From the NCBI GenBank assembly GCA_003152255.1, contig PLZT01000279.1:1-16273 (forward strand): a stretch of DNA of 16,273 nucleotides, in the 5' to 3' direction. Each line of letters starts with the position of its first letter. Position 1 is the first letter of the stretch. The DNA comes from Methylocystaceae bacterium. Its GTDB lineage: Bacteria > Pseudomonadota > Alphaproteobacteria > Rhizobiales > Beijerinckiaceae. A model generated the notes under the pieces. The model made no database searches and was not told the origin of the DNA. It was given only the letters and a program-made list of their open reading frames with translations. Positions 6,618-13,628 of this stretch are shown here, piece after piece. A program made the translations under genes and the position numbers.

Positions 6618-7289
6618 ATTTGCGGACGCTTCACACAGAATCTCTCTTGGGCGGAAATTCATCGCCTCGCCGGCTTGATCGGCGAGCCGCGCAATCTCGC
6701 GCCGCGCTACAACATCGCGCCCACAATGCCGACAGAGGTTATTCGCGCCACGGACGCCGGCAATGAACTCGTCCCGATGTATTGGGGTCTCGTGCCATCC
6801 TGGTGGAAAAAACCGCTCAAGGAGCTCCCCGCGACCTTCAACGCCCGCGCCGAGACGCTCGCGGAGCGGCCAATGTTTCGCGGCGCGTTCAAATATCGTC
6901 GCTGCATTATTCCGGCGTCAGGCTTTTACGAATGGACTGGCGCGAAAGGAGCGAAGACGCCGCATTATTTCACGTCGCGCGATGGCCGTCCGCTCGCGCT
7001 CGCGGGGATATGGGACCATTGGAGCGGGCTCGATGGCGGCGACGACCTTCCGAACGCGACGATCATCGTCGGCGAGGCGAATAATTGGATGCAACGCTTT
7101 CACGACCGAATGCCGATCATCCTCGATTGGCGCGACGCGGGCGCGTGGATGACGGGCGAAAGCCCCGGCGCGCTGTTACGCCCGGCGCCCGATGACGCCA
7201 TGCGGGAATGGATCGTCTCGACGCGCGTGAACAGGGCCGGCGCTGGCGACGACGATGCGGCGCTTATCGAGCCGATCGAACATGCTTGA
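6618..7289 (+). CDS. SRAP-domain (YedK/HMCES-like) abasic-site shielding protein, ATT start
   Basis: SRAP proteins crosslink to abasic sites in single-stranded DNA through an N-terminal cysteine. Reading from the ATT at 6618 gives 223 residues beginning (M)CGRFTQNLSW. The catalytic residues fall where YedK has them: Cys2, Asn75 (FNARAE), Glu105 (ASGFYEW) and His162 (FHDRMPIIL; His160 in YedK). No ATG, GTG or TTG exists upstream before an in-frame TAG. The first later candidate, TTG at 6675, would remove Cys2 and the CGR motif. So either ATT is used, a rare but known bacterial start, or an ATG mutated and the gene is failing. There is no good Shine-Dalgarno sequence. The rest of the frame is intact. 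It overlaps the next gene by eight bases, suggesting coupling. Confidence 0.88.
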   Translation: MCGRFTQNLSWAEIHRLAGLIGEPRNLAPRYNIAPTMPTEVIRATDAGNELVPMYWGLVPSWWKKPLKELPATFNARAETLAERPMFRGAFKYRRCIIPASGFYEWTGAKGAKTPHYFTSRDGRPLALAGIWDHWSGLDGGDDLPNATIIVGEANNWMQRFHDRMPIILDWRDAGAWMTGESPGALLRPAPDDAMREWIVSTRVNRAGAGDDDAALIEPIEHA

Positions 7290-7572
7290 GCCACGCCCCA
7301 GCCCCTCAGGCTTCAAATGGCGACGCACGGCGTTCGCGCGGATCGACGACGCGGTCGACATCGCCGAAGATGATTGGTCGCTCACGATCGACAGCATGTC
7401 AGCGGCGCGCATCTATCGCGTGCGCGGCGGTCCGCACGATGGGCGATGGTTCTGGGCCGTCCAGATTGGCCCTGGTCGCGTGCCGTTCAACAGCGGGATG
7501 GGTCACGCTGGGGGCGGCCGGGAAGCGCGCGAGGCTTGCGAAGCGATCTTGCGGGCGATGGGAGACGCCTAA
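7282..7572 (+). CDS. hypothetical protein overlapping the SRAP gene
   Basis: This 96-residue soluble protein starts at the ATG at 7282, inside the last codons of the SRAP gene (ATGCTTGA overlap), which suggests translational coupling. The frame is also open for nine codons upstream, but those lie within the SRAP gene. It contains aromatic and basic stretches (GGPHDGRWFWAVQIGPG) and an Ala/Glu-rich C-terminal helix (GREAREACEAILRAMGD). I do not recognise a family. The paired arrangement suggests it belongs to the same accessory module as the SRAP protein. Confidence 0.7.
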   Translation: MLEPRPSPSGFKWRRTAFARIDDAVDIAEDDWSLTIDSMSAARIYRVRGGPHDGRWFWAVQIGPGRVPFNSGMGHAGGGREAREACEAILRAMGDA

Positions 7573-7590
7573 GCGCTGAAACCGCCGCGT

Positions 7591-7653
7591 GGCGAAGCCC
7601 TCGGCGACGACCTCGGCGCCGTCACGGGCACATCGTTCGACAAGGGCGTCGAA
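7591..7653 (+). pseudogene. orphan coding fragment, copy A (GEALGDDLGAVTGTS type)
   Basis: Twenty-one codons read GEALGDDLGAVTGTS, then FDKGVE. The same peptide, with L to I and F to L changes, is encoded at 8235-8297. The DNA copies differ mainly at third codon positions, so both descend from a gene under protein-level selection. No start or flanking homologous sequence remains. I recall this peptide from DNA-binding or partition-like proteins of plasmids and phages but cannot name the family with confidence. Confidence 0.55.
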
Positions 7654-7667
7654 CCGAGAAAGCCAAT

Positions 7668-7838
7668 TTATTCGGGCGAATGACGCTGTTTTCGCCCTTT
7701 CATGGCGCGCCCAACGGCAAGGAGCGCAAAAGCCAAAATTGCGGCGAACACAAACGGCAGGGCAGCATTAACCGCTGGTAGGGCGACAATTTCAAGGAGC
7801 AGGTTCCACCAGGGGGCGCTCTCCGTCGGATTGGTCAT
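7668..7838 (-). CDS. small hydrophobic membrane protein (56 aa)
   Basis: The ATG at 7836-7838 has GGAGG six bases upstream and opens a 56-residue frame beginning MTNPTESAPWWNLLLEIVAL. The hydrophobic stretch from about residue 13 to 43 (ending AAILAFALLAVG) would form one or two membrane passes. The tail GRAMKGRKQRHSPE is strongly basic and probably cytoplasmic. The family is unknown. It follows the 60-residue gene at 7963-8145 on the same strand. The strong ribosome binding site and clean membrane topology support a real gene despite its size. Confidence 0.7.
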   Translation of the reverse strand: MTNPTESAPWWNLLLEIVALPAVNAALPFVFAAILAFALLAVGRAMKGRKQRHSPE

Positions 7839-7962
7839 CGGTCAGCCTCCTCCGTTTAGACGCTAGAGCTCAGGTAGTGCAAAACGGTGCAGAGTCGATC
7901 GACTGACGCGAGGAAACAGTCAAGACGACGGGCAAGCCGCGCCCGACGAGAGAGGCGCGCCC

Positions 7963-8145
7963 TTACCGCCGCTGAAATTCCGTCGCGACAAGCCCCCTGA
8001 TCCATGCGTCGCGTTTTCGCTCATCGGCCGGCCGGGGGTTCCCCTTATCCGCGACGATGGGCGCGGCAGGCGCAGCCTTGCTGTTGCGGGCTCGCGCGGG
8101 AAGGCTGGCCCGCTCTACGGTGAAGGGTTTTATTGGCTTTCGCAT
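7963..8145 (-). CDS. small basic hypothetical protein (60 aa)
   Basis: I chose the ATG at 8143-8145, which has GAGG four bases upstream. The frame is open further upstream to 8277, but that part overlaps the copy B fragment on the other strand and has no good ribosome binding site. The product starts MRKPIKPFTVERASLPARAR and ends DAWIRGLVATEFQRR. It is Arg/Lys-rich and has no cysteine or membrane segment. Short proteins with an RKPIKPFTVE-like start are familiar to me from alphaproteobacterial accessory regions, but no function is known. It heads a minus-strand pair with the membrane protein at 7668-7838. Confidence 0.6.
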   Translation of the reverse strand: MRKPIKPFTVERASLPARARNSKAAPAAPIVADKGNPRPADERKRDAWIRGLVATEFQRR

Positions 8146-8234
8146 ATGTCCTCGAATCAACCCGCAGGCGTGGGGCGCACCAGCTATGCCAAATTCAGCA
8201 AAAATTCGAGTAATTCCGCCCGGCCGCCGAGCGC

Positions 8235-8297
8235 GGCGAAGCTCTTGGCGATGACATCGGCGCTGTGACGGGAACATCGCTCGACAAGGGCGTGGAG
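8235..8297 (+). pseudogene. orphan coding fragment, copy B (GEALGDDIGAVTGTS type)
   Basis: The peptide here is GEALGDDIGAVTGTS, then LDKGVE, followed by LDA. It matches copy A (7591-7653) at 19 of 21 residues. The frame opens only eight codons upstream, after a TAA (FRPAAER precedes the fragment). Downstream, beyond LDA, the frame continues with a sequence that does not look like the family. It is a fragment of a lost gene, 640 bases from its sister copy. Confidence 0.55.
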
Positions 8298-8392
8298 CTG
8301 GACGCGCAACTATTGTGCTCGCTCGACGTTATCCCAATAGCCGAAGCCGCGTGGTCGGTCGCGCGAAAAAACAGCATTCGGAGGGGCACGTC

Positions 8393-8626
8393 ATGTCACT
8401 AGCGGACAAATTTCATATTCCAAAACCGGCGTCCATTCGAAACTTTAGCCACGGTTTGGCGCTACCGCAATTGAGATTGCTGGCGATTCTCGGAATCGCC
8501 GCGATGATAGTCGAGTCTTTAGCGTTTATTTTCGCCGCTGGTCATCCGATTATCGCCATCTGGGTTGCGCTCATTATTGTCGGCTGGCTGTTCATTGCTG
8601 GGGCTGCAATAGCCTCTGGAGATTGA
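8393..8626 (+). CDS. small two-pass membrane protein (77 aa)
   Basis: The ATG at 8393 has GGAGG eight bases upstream. The frame extends 26 codons further 5', but that ATG start has no such site. The product has a soluble N-terminus of about 27 residues (MSLADKFHIPKPASIRN) and two hydrophobic segments, roughly 29-50 (LLAILGIAAMIVESLAFIF) and 52-74 (IIAIWVALIIVGWLFIAG). They are separated by a tight AAGHP turn, so this is a helical hairpin. The family is unknown. Its stop overlaps the start of the gene remnant at 8613. Confidence 0.75.
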   Translation: MSLADKFHIPKPASIRNFSHGLALPQLRLLAILGIAAMIVESLAFIFAAGHPIIAIWVALIIVGWLFIAGAAIASGD

Positions 8627-8860
8627 CGCAGCCGAAATTCGCATGCGCGCCGAACGCCGTCTTGGCGAGTGCATCCGCGCGCAGAAAGAGACCGTGGGGC
8701 TGAATGAGGGCGCTCTTCGCCGTGGTGCCGATATGGAACCACGGGATGCTCGTCCCACCCTCGCCGACGCCGGGATAGACAAGAAGTTATCCTCCCGTGC
8801 GCAAAAGCTCGCCCCTCCGCCGTTCTCGGCGATGAACTGGACGCGCTGGCGAAGACGACC
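8613..8860 (+). pseudogene. phage/plasmid-type helical protein fragment
   Basis: From an in-frame TAG at 8610-8612 the plus strand encodes PLEIDAAEIRMRAERRLGE, then a segment ending ARPTLADAGIDKKLSSRAQKL near 8813. The AAEIR-RAERR-GE...TLA-GI-K--SSR-QKLA pattern is one I know from hypothetical proteins of alphaproteobacterial prophages and plasmids. After that the frame turns to nonsense. A shifted frame from about 8819 reads AVLGDELDALAKT, plausibly later coding of the same or a related gene. The N-terminus is missing because the membrane-protein gene ends there. It is a truncated and frameshifted remnant. Confidence 0.6.
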
Positions 8861-8872
8861 CTCGCAATGCGA

Positions 8873-9202
8873 TCAGGCCGCCTCTTCAATGGCCATGGCG
8901 TCAGCTTTCGCTTTATAGGCGGCGGTCTTGAAAAGAACACGAATTTCGAAGGCCCGCTCGTTGATGCGCTTCGACGCTCCCGGGCCGAAAACGACTTTCC
9001 CGCACTTTTTTCCGTCGCGCTGGCCGCAGTCGAGAACCCGCATGTCGGCACCACCAATCTCGACGATCTTATCGAAAATCGCCGCGTGCTGCCAGGGAAT
9101 GTCAATGTAACGCCAGTCTTGTGGGATCGTCCCGTCTGCGCGCATTGCTTCTGTGGTCGCCATTTCCGCTGCGGTAAGGAGAAAGGGGTCAGACTTTAGC
9201 AT
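8873..9202 (-). CDS. hypothetical protein (109 aa)
   Basis: The start ATG at 9200-9202 is preceded by GGAGGAG at nine bases. The product is soluble and mixed alpha/beta in look. It contains QDWRYIDIPWQHAAIFDKI, then IGGADMRVLDCGQRDGKKCG (two cysteines, at about 59 and 67), and ends in an Ala/Lys-rich helix (FKTAAYKAKADAMAIEEA). The two cysteines alone do not make a zinc site. I do not recognise the family. Its 3' end converges on the remnant at 8613-8860. Confidence 0.75.
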   Translation of the reverse strand: MLKSDPFLLTAAEMATTEAMRADGTIPQDWRYIDIPWQHAAIFDKIVEIGGADMRVLDCGQRDGKKCGKVVFGPGASKRINERAFEIRVLFKTAAYKAKADAMAIEEAA

Positions 9203-9309
9203 GTGCGATTACTCCTCCGGCCACTGGGACGAGACGCCGAATAATGCCTCGAATCACCGTCGAATTTTAGCGTCGAAATGAGTAGCGCGGCAATCTTGCG
9301 GAACTCTGC

Positions 9310-9730
9310 TTTTGTGCGTGAGACCAGCTTCGCGCCTATCCCTGGCCACCCTTTCGCAACCTCACGCCAGCCCCCTCTTGCGCCTCGTCCTGGCGGCCCG
9401 CGGGCAGATCGTTTCGTCGATCAACACAAATTCAAAATCCGGATCGTCTGACAGCGCCTCGAACACGTCCCTCCACACACCCGATTGCGACCAACGCCTG
9501 CAGCGCGTGTAAGCGGTATACCATTTGCCAAATTCGTCCGGCAAATCACGCCAGGGAGAGCCGGTGCGCGCAATCCACAATACCGCCTCGACAAACAGGC
9601 GGTTGTCACGCGCGTTACATCCCGGATCGCCAGCCCTTCCGGGCAATTCTCCTTCGATGCGATTCCATTGTTTATTCGTCAGGGACTTGCGAGCCAAGGT
9701 TTCTTCTCCGTCTTTCTCGCTACTCTTCAT
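9310..9730 (-). pseudogene. IS5-family transposase remnant (first half)
   Basis: The minus strand from 9730 encodes the N-terminal part of an IS5-family (IS427-like) transposase: SLTNKQWNRIEGELPGRAGD, then NRLFVEAVLWIARTGSPWRD, LPDEFGKWYT and SDDPDFEFVLIDETI, containing the first DDE aspartate. After DETI the frame degrades to CPRAARTRRKRG and stops at 9362. IS427 members commonly split the transposase into two frames with programmed frameshifting. Here only a few degenerate second-frame codons (about 9310-9345) are visible, and the rest of the catalytic domain is missing. It is a 3'-truncated copy. Confidence 0.85.
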
Positions 9731-9783
9731 TCGAGGCGTTCAAATCCTCAACCGGGATTGTCGCAGCCGTCGCGCCCGCCGGT

Positions 9784-10027
9784 TCAAGACGCAGCGGGTG
9801 ATGGCGCATCCGTTGAGCCCTTCAAAGGCCTCCACGCGGCAACAAAACAATCCAGTTTTTGGCCTGTGGGCACGTTCCACCATTCATCGTCACGGAACTC
9901 GACCGGGAACGGAACGATATAGAAACCATGATGATTTTTTGAGCGCACCTGGACAATTTGCCCTTCGGCAGGCGCGTCAGTATCGATCCAATTGGAATCG
10001 ATCGATCGATGGTTGGTTGTCTGTCAT
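9784..10027 (-). pseudogene. small hypothetical protein broken by a +1 frameshift
   Basis: The ATG at 10025-10027 overlaps the stop of the upstream XRE-type fragment (ATGA) and starts MTDNQPSIDRFQLDRY. A TGA at 9977-9979 ends it after 16 codons. Skipping one T (CGA TAC T GAC GCG) opens a clean frame of 64 codons to 9784: DAPAEGQIVQVRSKNHHGFY, then IVPFPVEFRDDEWWNVPTGQ, KLDCFVAAWR and a Ser/Pro tail. The composition and lack of other starts argue this is one gene of about 80 residues with an inserted base. TAC-TGA-C resembles programmed +1 shift sites, but no stimulatory Shine-Dalgarno sequence lies just upstream. The family is unknown to me. Confidence 0.65.
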
Positions 10028-10158
10028 TTCCCGAACCCTTCCGTTCCCCATGGCGCCTTGCGCAGCCTGACGCCCGGGCCTTCGCCATTTTCGTCGACGA
10101 AGATCACGCCGGCCGATTCGAGGGCGGCGCTCTTCGCCACCTTGTTGCAACTTCGCAT
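10024..10158 (-). pseudogene. C-terminal tail of an XRE-type transcriptional regulator
   Basis: A 44-residue frame begins MRSCNKVAKSAALESAGVIF and continues VDENGEGPGVRLRKAPWG. The ALE-AGV-F-DENG-GPGVRLRK signature is the typical tail of small alphaproteobacterial XRE-family helix-turn-helix regulators. The helix-turn-helix itself, about 50 residues, is not found upstream in any frame. Its stop overlaps the next start as ATGA, so regulator and downstream gene were a coupled pair. The ATG at 10156-10158 may be fortuitous. Confidence 0.65.
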
Positions 10159-10244
10159 CGTACGGCTGGCGTCGACAAGACGGCTTGAGCTATCCTAGCT
10201 AATCCTTCGAGCGGGCGCGGCCTTCATAGGGGAAGCGTGACAGC

Positions 10245-10514
10245 GTGGTCTCCTTCCTCAACCCCGATCTTACCTATGATCGCAAGGCGGTCGCGAGGGA
10301 GGCCCGTCGCATCGCAAGGCGCGGCGAGCACTTGGGGCTTACTCCAGGCGCGTGGCAACGCATCGCTTGGGAAAAGGCGCGAGACGAAAGAAACCGGACT
10401 ATCGCCGGATGGCTGGCGCTGCGCTTGGCGCTCGCCCTGGCGCGCGGCGACGACCCGACTATTAGTCTCCTTGATACCCTTAGCGGGACCGATGGCCTTC
10501 GTTCGCACGATTGA
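10245..10514 (+). CDS. hypothetical protein (89 aa), GTG start
   Basis: The frame starts at GTG 10245 and gives an Arg/Ala-rich helical protein: SFLNPDLTYDRKAVAREARR, then GLTPGAWQRIAWEKARDER, then TIAGWLALRLALALARGDD. There is no strong ribosome binding site; AGGGGA lies about 12 bases away. The opposite strand also has a 108-codon open frame, but with a less natural composition. The family is unknown. It is the last gene before the terminator element and the repeat array. Confidence 0.5.
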   Translation: MVSFLNPDLTYDRKAVAREARRIARRGEHLGLTPGAWQRIAWEKARDERNRTIAGWLALRLALALARGDDPTISLLDTLSGTDGLRSHD

Positions 10515-10664
10515 TCCAGGCCGTGCGACGCGCGAGCAAGGAGCGAACAATCGCGCCAGTAGCTTGACCGTCTATCACCCACGACGTAAGGCGACGCTCT
10601 TGCGCCCGCGAATCGCCTCGCCTATTCTTTGAGCAAGCGAACGGTTGCACAACCCGACGCCACG

Positions 10665-10706
10665 AAACGGCCCGAGCGCGGAGGTAGCGACGGGCCGTTT
10701 TTTGCG
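10665..10706 (+). terminator. strong hairpin terminator; copy 2 of the dispersed element
   Basis: AAACGGCCCG (10665-10674) and CGGGCCGTTT (10691-10700) form a perfect 10-bp stem around the 16-base loop AGCGCGGAGGTAGCGA, followed by further T residues (TTTTTT in total). It is a good rho-independent terminator for plus-strand transcription. The loop and 3' arm match the element at 6555-6587, so this terminator also belongs to a repeat family. Confidence 0.8.
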
Positions 10707-10733
10707 GTTGGGCGCGCCTCCGCCGGTGACTCA

Positions 10734-10907
10734 GTTACAACCTTGTAAGAACAATAACTTAGGTGTAACCAAAAGTGTAACTGACGAAAACACGTCCAGT
10801 TACAGTTCCACCTCGGTTCTGGTTATGGGTGTAACTTATAACCAACTGAGTTTCTTCGGTTACACGCCCGGTTACACATAAATGACTGAAATCATTAGCT
10901 TGTAACC
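10734..10907. repeat. array of eight TGTAAC/GTTACA motifs in both orientations
   Basis: Within 174 bases there are eight 9-mers close to GGTGTAACC or its complement. Forward copies start at 10762, 10774, 10828 and 10899. Reverse copies start at 10734, 10798, 10858 and 10870. All share TGTAAC/GTTACA; five have the full GTGTAAC. Start-to-start spacings are 28, 12, 24, 30, 30, 12 and 29 bases. An inverted repeat, ACTCAGTT (10729-10736) and AACTGAGT (10844-10851), overlaps the array. GGTTAT/ATAACC flank the copy at 10828. It looks like iterons or a multi-site operator. No replication or repressor gene is adjacent. Confidence 0.7.
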
Positions 10908-11266
10908 GACGGAACGCCTTTTCCCGTCGAAACAAGCGTCGGACGATTGGCGGCGCGACTCCAATCGGGCCTTGCTCCAAGAAGCTGCGCCCGTGAGTAT
11001 GTGCTCAGCCTCGACGAGCCGCCCGAAATAAAATAAAGGAGTGCGGACAGCATCGAGCGCCCTCCTCTTTTCGCACAGGATCCCAAAGCCTCGGCTAGAG
11101 CATTCCTCTTTGCCGCCTCGGTCATGCTACTCGTTCGTCGCATCGTAGGAGAGACGTGGATTTCGAAACCGACTCTTAGCGGCACTTCCCGGCAGGTTGC
11201 TTCTTCAAATCCATGTCTTTGCCGCCTATATCCAAGGCTTAACCACCATCGAGGCGCTGAAGCTTA
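10908..11266. other. intergenic region upstream of the pckA block
   Basis: I see no supported gene in these 359 bases. A possible coding shard, CAREYVLSLDEPPEIK ending at a TAA near 11035, looks protein-like but has no start and may be a remnant. A 96-codon open frame on the minus strand (10895-11185) has no ribosome binding site or motif and overlaps the repeat array. The promoter for the 11267 gene should lie here but is not recognisable by eye. Confidence 0.45.
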
Positions 11267-11494
11267 ATGTCTGATGATACCCACGACGACACGAATAGTC
11301 TGGCCGATCCGTTTTACTATGAGGACTCCGTTTCACAGCGAGCCATGGCGTTCTACCACGTAGCTAAACTCGCAGACACGATCAAAGACGAGACGGTCAA
11401 GGAACTATGCTTGACGATGCTGCGGAAGCTCAACGCCAGCGTAAAGACACCCTCGACGGCGGACCTGCGCTCGATCGAAGACGGGCACAGGTAG
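11267..11494 (+). CDS. hypothetical protein (75 aa) upstream of pckA
   Basis: The ATG at 11267 opens [20 protein letters not shown], an acidic start. A helical segment follows ([20 protein letters not shown]) and then [26 protein letters not shown] lies about 11 bases upstream, a weak ribosome binding site. It ends 50 bases before the pckA start on the same strand, so the two may be cotranscribed. It has no recognised domain or membrane segment. Composition and length suggest a genuine small protein, but the evidence is moderate. Confidence 0.55.
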   Translation: MSDDTHDDTNSLADPFYYEDSVSQRAMAFYHVAKLADTIKDETVKELCLTMLRKLNASVKTPSTADLRSIEDGHR

Positions 11495-11544
11495 CCGCAG
11501 CTCGGAAGCACGACATTGCAGACAATTTGGGTGTGGAGACGGCG

Positions 11545-13185
11545 ATGGTTCCTCAAGCGCATTATCATTCGAAATCACATGTGACCGGGGTCTTCAACCA
11601 GAGCTTCGGGGCCGACAAATTCGGCTTTGATCGTCTTGGGAGCCTTTACTATAACCTCGATGCGCCCCTTCTCTATGAGGAAGCGCTCCGCCGCAAGGAG
11701 GCTGTGATCGCGAGAGGCGGCGCGCTGGCCGCCGAAACGGGCGTCCATACTGGCCGTTCGCCCAAGGACAAGTTCATTGTCGCCGACGCGCTCACGGAAG
11801 GGGCGGTATGGTGGGACAACAACGACCCCATGTCGAAGGAGCAATTCGACACGCTGCTGGCGGACTTCATCGATCACGCCAAAGGCAAAGATCTTTTTGC
11901 GCAAGACCTTTACGGTGGCGCCGATCCCGCCTTTCGCGTCAAGACCCGTGTTTTCACCGAACTGGCATGGCACTCGCTGTTTATCCGCAACATGCTGATA
12001 CGCCCGGCGGCCGAGGAGCTGTTGTCCTTCGCGCCGGAACTGACCATCGTCGATTTTCCGTCGTTCAAGTCCGACCCCGCCCGCCACGGCTGTCGCAGCG
12101 AGACCGTCGTTGCGATCGACTTCACGCGCAAAATCGTTCTCATCGGCGGCACGAGCTATGCGGGCGAAATAAAGAAATCGGTGTTCACCTATCTCAATTT
12201 CGTCCTGCCTGTGTCGATTACGATGCCCATGCATTGTTCGGCCAACGTTGGTCCTGCCGGTGACGTCGCCATTTTCTTTGGCCTTTCGGGAACTGGCAAG
12301 ACAACGCTGTCGGCCGATCGCGCACGCACGCTGATCGGCGACGACGAACATGGCTGGAGCAAGGAGGGAGTGTTCAATTTCGAGGGTGGCTGCTACGCCA
12401 AGGCGATCAAGCTCTCGCGCGAGGCCGAGCCGGAAATCTATGCGACGACCGAGCGCTTCGGTTCGGTGATGGAGAACGTCGTCCTCGATCCGCTGACCCG
12501 TAAGCCCGATTTCGATGATGATTCAAAAACCGAGAACACCCGCGTCGCTTATCCGCTCGACTTCATCCCCAATGCCTCGGCGACTGGCCGCGCTGGCCAT
12601 CCAAAGAACATCGTGATGCTGACCTGCGACGCCTTCGGCGTATTGCCGCCAATCGCCAAGCTCGACGCGAACCAGGCGATGTATCATTTTCTGTCCGGCT
12701 ATACCGCGAAGGTGGCTGGCACAGAGAAGGGCGTAAGGGAGCCGGAGGCGACCTTCTCGACCTGTTTTGGCGCGCCGTTCATGCCGCGCCATCCCCTGGT
12801 GTACGGCAATATTTTACGCGACCTCATCGCGCAAAATCACGTTGATTGCTGGCTCCTCAATACCGGCTGGACCGGCGGCAAATATGGCGTTGGCCACCGG
12901 ATGCCGATTCGGGTCACGCGTCGTCTGCTCGCAGCCGCGCTCGACGGTGAACTCAACAGGATGCCGTTCCACACCGAGCCTTATTTCGGTCTCGTTGTGC
13001 CCACGATGGCCCCGGGCGTTGAGCCGGAGCTGTTGAAACCGATTAAAACCTGGGCGTCGAAAGAAGACTACGAAGCGACGGCGAAAAAGCTCGCCTACAT
13101 GTTCCGCGACAACTTCGTCAAATTCGAAATGCATGTCGACGCGACCGTGAAGCTGGCCGCGCTGAAATTGGTCGTCGCAGCATAG
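11545..13185 (+). CDS. pckA: phosphoenolpyruvate carboxykinase (ATP)
   Basis: This enzyme converts oxaloacetate plus ATP to phosphoenolpyruvate, CO2 and ADP in the cytosol, the entry step of gluconeogenesis. The 546 residues match the usual 530-540. Motifs include [10 protein letters not shown] (68-77), the substrate/metal region [13 protein letters not shown] (202-214), PMHCSAN (His230), the P-loop GLSGTGKT (246-253), the kinase-2 motif LIGDDEHGW (263-271) and [11 protein letters not shown] (281-291). I chose the ATG at 11545 because GGAG stands six bases upstream and family similarity begins soon after (FGADKFGF). The frame is open 46 codons further, but that part overlaps the preceding gene. 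In methylotrophs it helps balance C3 and C4 pools. The sequence is intact. Confidence 0.97.
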   Translation: MVPQAHYHSKSHVTGVFNQSFGADKFGFDRLGSLYYNLDAPLLYEEALRRKEAVIARGGALAAETGVHTGRSPKDKFIVADALTEGAVWWDNNDPMSKEQFDTLLADFIDHAKGKDLFAQDLYGGADPAFRVKTRVFTELAWHSLFIRNMLIRPAAEELLSFAPELTIVDFPSFKSDPARHGCRSETVVAIDFTRKIVLIGGTSYAGEIKKSVFTYLNFVLPVSITMPMHCSANVGPAGDVAIFFGLSGTGKTTLSADRARTLIGDDEHGWSKEGVFNFEGGCYAKAIKLSREAEPEIYATTERFGSVMENVVLDPLTRKPDFDDDSKTENTRVAYPLDFIPNASATGRAGHPKNIVMLTCDAFGVLPPIAKLDANQAMYHFLSGYTAKVAGTEKGVREPEATFSTCFGAPFMPRHPLVYGNILRDLIAQNHVDCWLLNTGWTGGKYGVGHRMPIRVTRRLLAAALDGELNRMPFHTEPYFGLVVPTMAPGVEPELLKPIKTWASKEDYEATAKKLAYMFRDNFVKFEMHVDATVKLAALKLVVAA

Positions 13186-13275
13186 CTGCGCCTTCGCTCG
13201 ATTGATAAATTCGCCTACATGACGCGTTGACGACGATCCAGCGGGAAACGGGCCGGCTAAAATCCGCGACGTGGC

Positions 13276-13449
13276 ATGAAGGGCGCGCTCTCGCAGGACA
13301 CGGCGCGTCTCATGGTGTTCAAGCTGGTGATGACGGCGGCGAAGAGCTGGCGACGGCTGCAAGGTCAAAATCAGTTGCCGAAAGTCGTCAGCAGTGTAAC
13401 ATTCCGCGACGGAATCGAAGTCGCGTCCGAGAAGAAATCCGCCGCTTGA
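13276..13449 (+). pseudogene. IS256-family transposase C-terminal remnant
   Basis: Fifty-seven codons encode the very end of an IS256-type transposase: MKGALSQDTARLMVFKLVMT, then AKSWRRLQGQNQLPKVV and VTFRDGIEVA, ending with TGA at 13447-13449. An in-frame TAA lies just upstream (about 13260), and the catalytic domain is missing. The fragment begins about 90 bases after pckA. Confidence 0.75.
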
Positions 13450-13490
13450 TTCACGCCGTCACCCAAAATCCCGCAGAGCTCGGCAGGGAG

Positions 13491-13628
13491 CGCAGGATTA
13501 CCCACGAAGCCAAAAGCTGGCTGGTCTCGCTTGCGTGTCGTAAAGCGCATGAGCTTGGCTATCCGCATGAATTGTGGACGACGCGGCTGCTGGCGCGCCA
13601 TGCGCGTGAGCATGGGCCGGCGGCGGGA
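13491..13628 (+). pseudogene. IS630-family transposase fragment
   Basis: Forty-six codons read RRITHEAKSWLVSLACRKAH, then ELGYPHELWTTRLLARHARE and HGPAAG. This is a characteristic N-terminal stretch of IS630-family transposases, just after the helix-turn-helix region. At base 13628 it joins abruptly to antisense topoisomerase sequence. Its start, between 13450 and 13490, is unclear. It is a fragment only, without the DDE core. Confidence 0.75.

Noticed and set aside
10645..10980. Open frames on both strands across the TGTAAC array
   Set aside because: They arise from the repeats themselves (recurring GVT and GYT peptides), overlap a terminator, and lack start signals.
11575..12351. A 258-codon open frame on the minus strand
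   Set aside because: It is the shadow of pckA, whose motifs on the plus strand are unambiguous.
13082..13224. TCGCCTACATG occurring at the pckA end and again about 120 bases later
   Set aside because: An 11-base match without extension on either side is not enough to claim a duplication.
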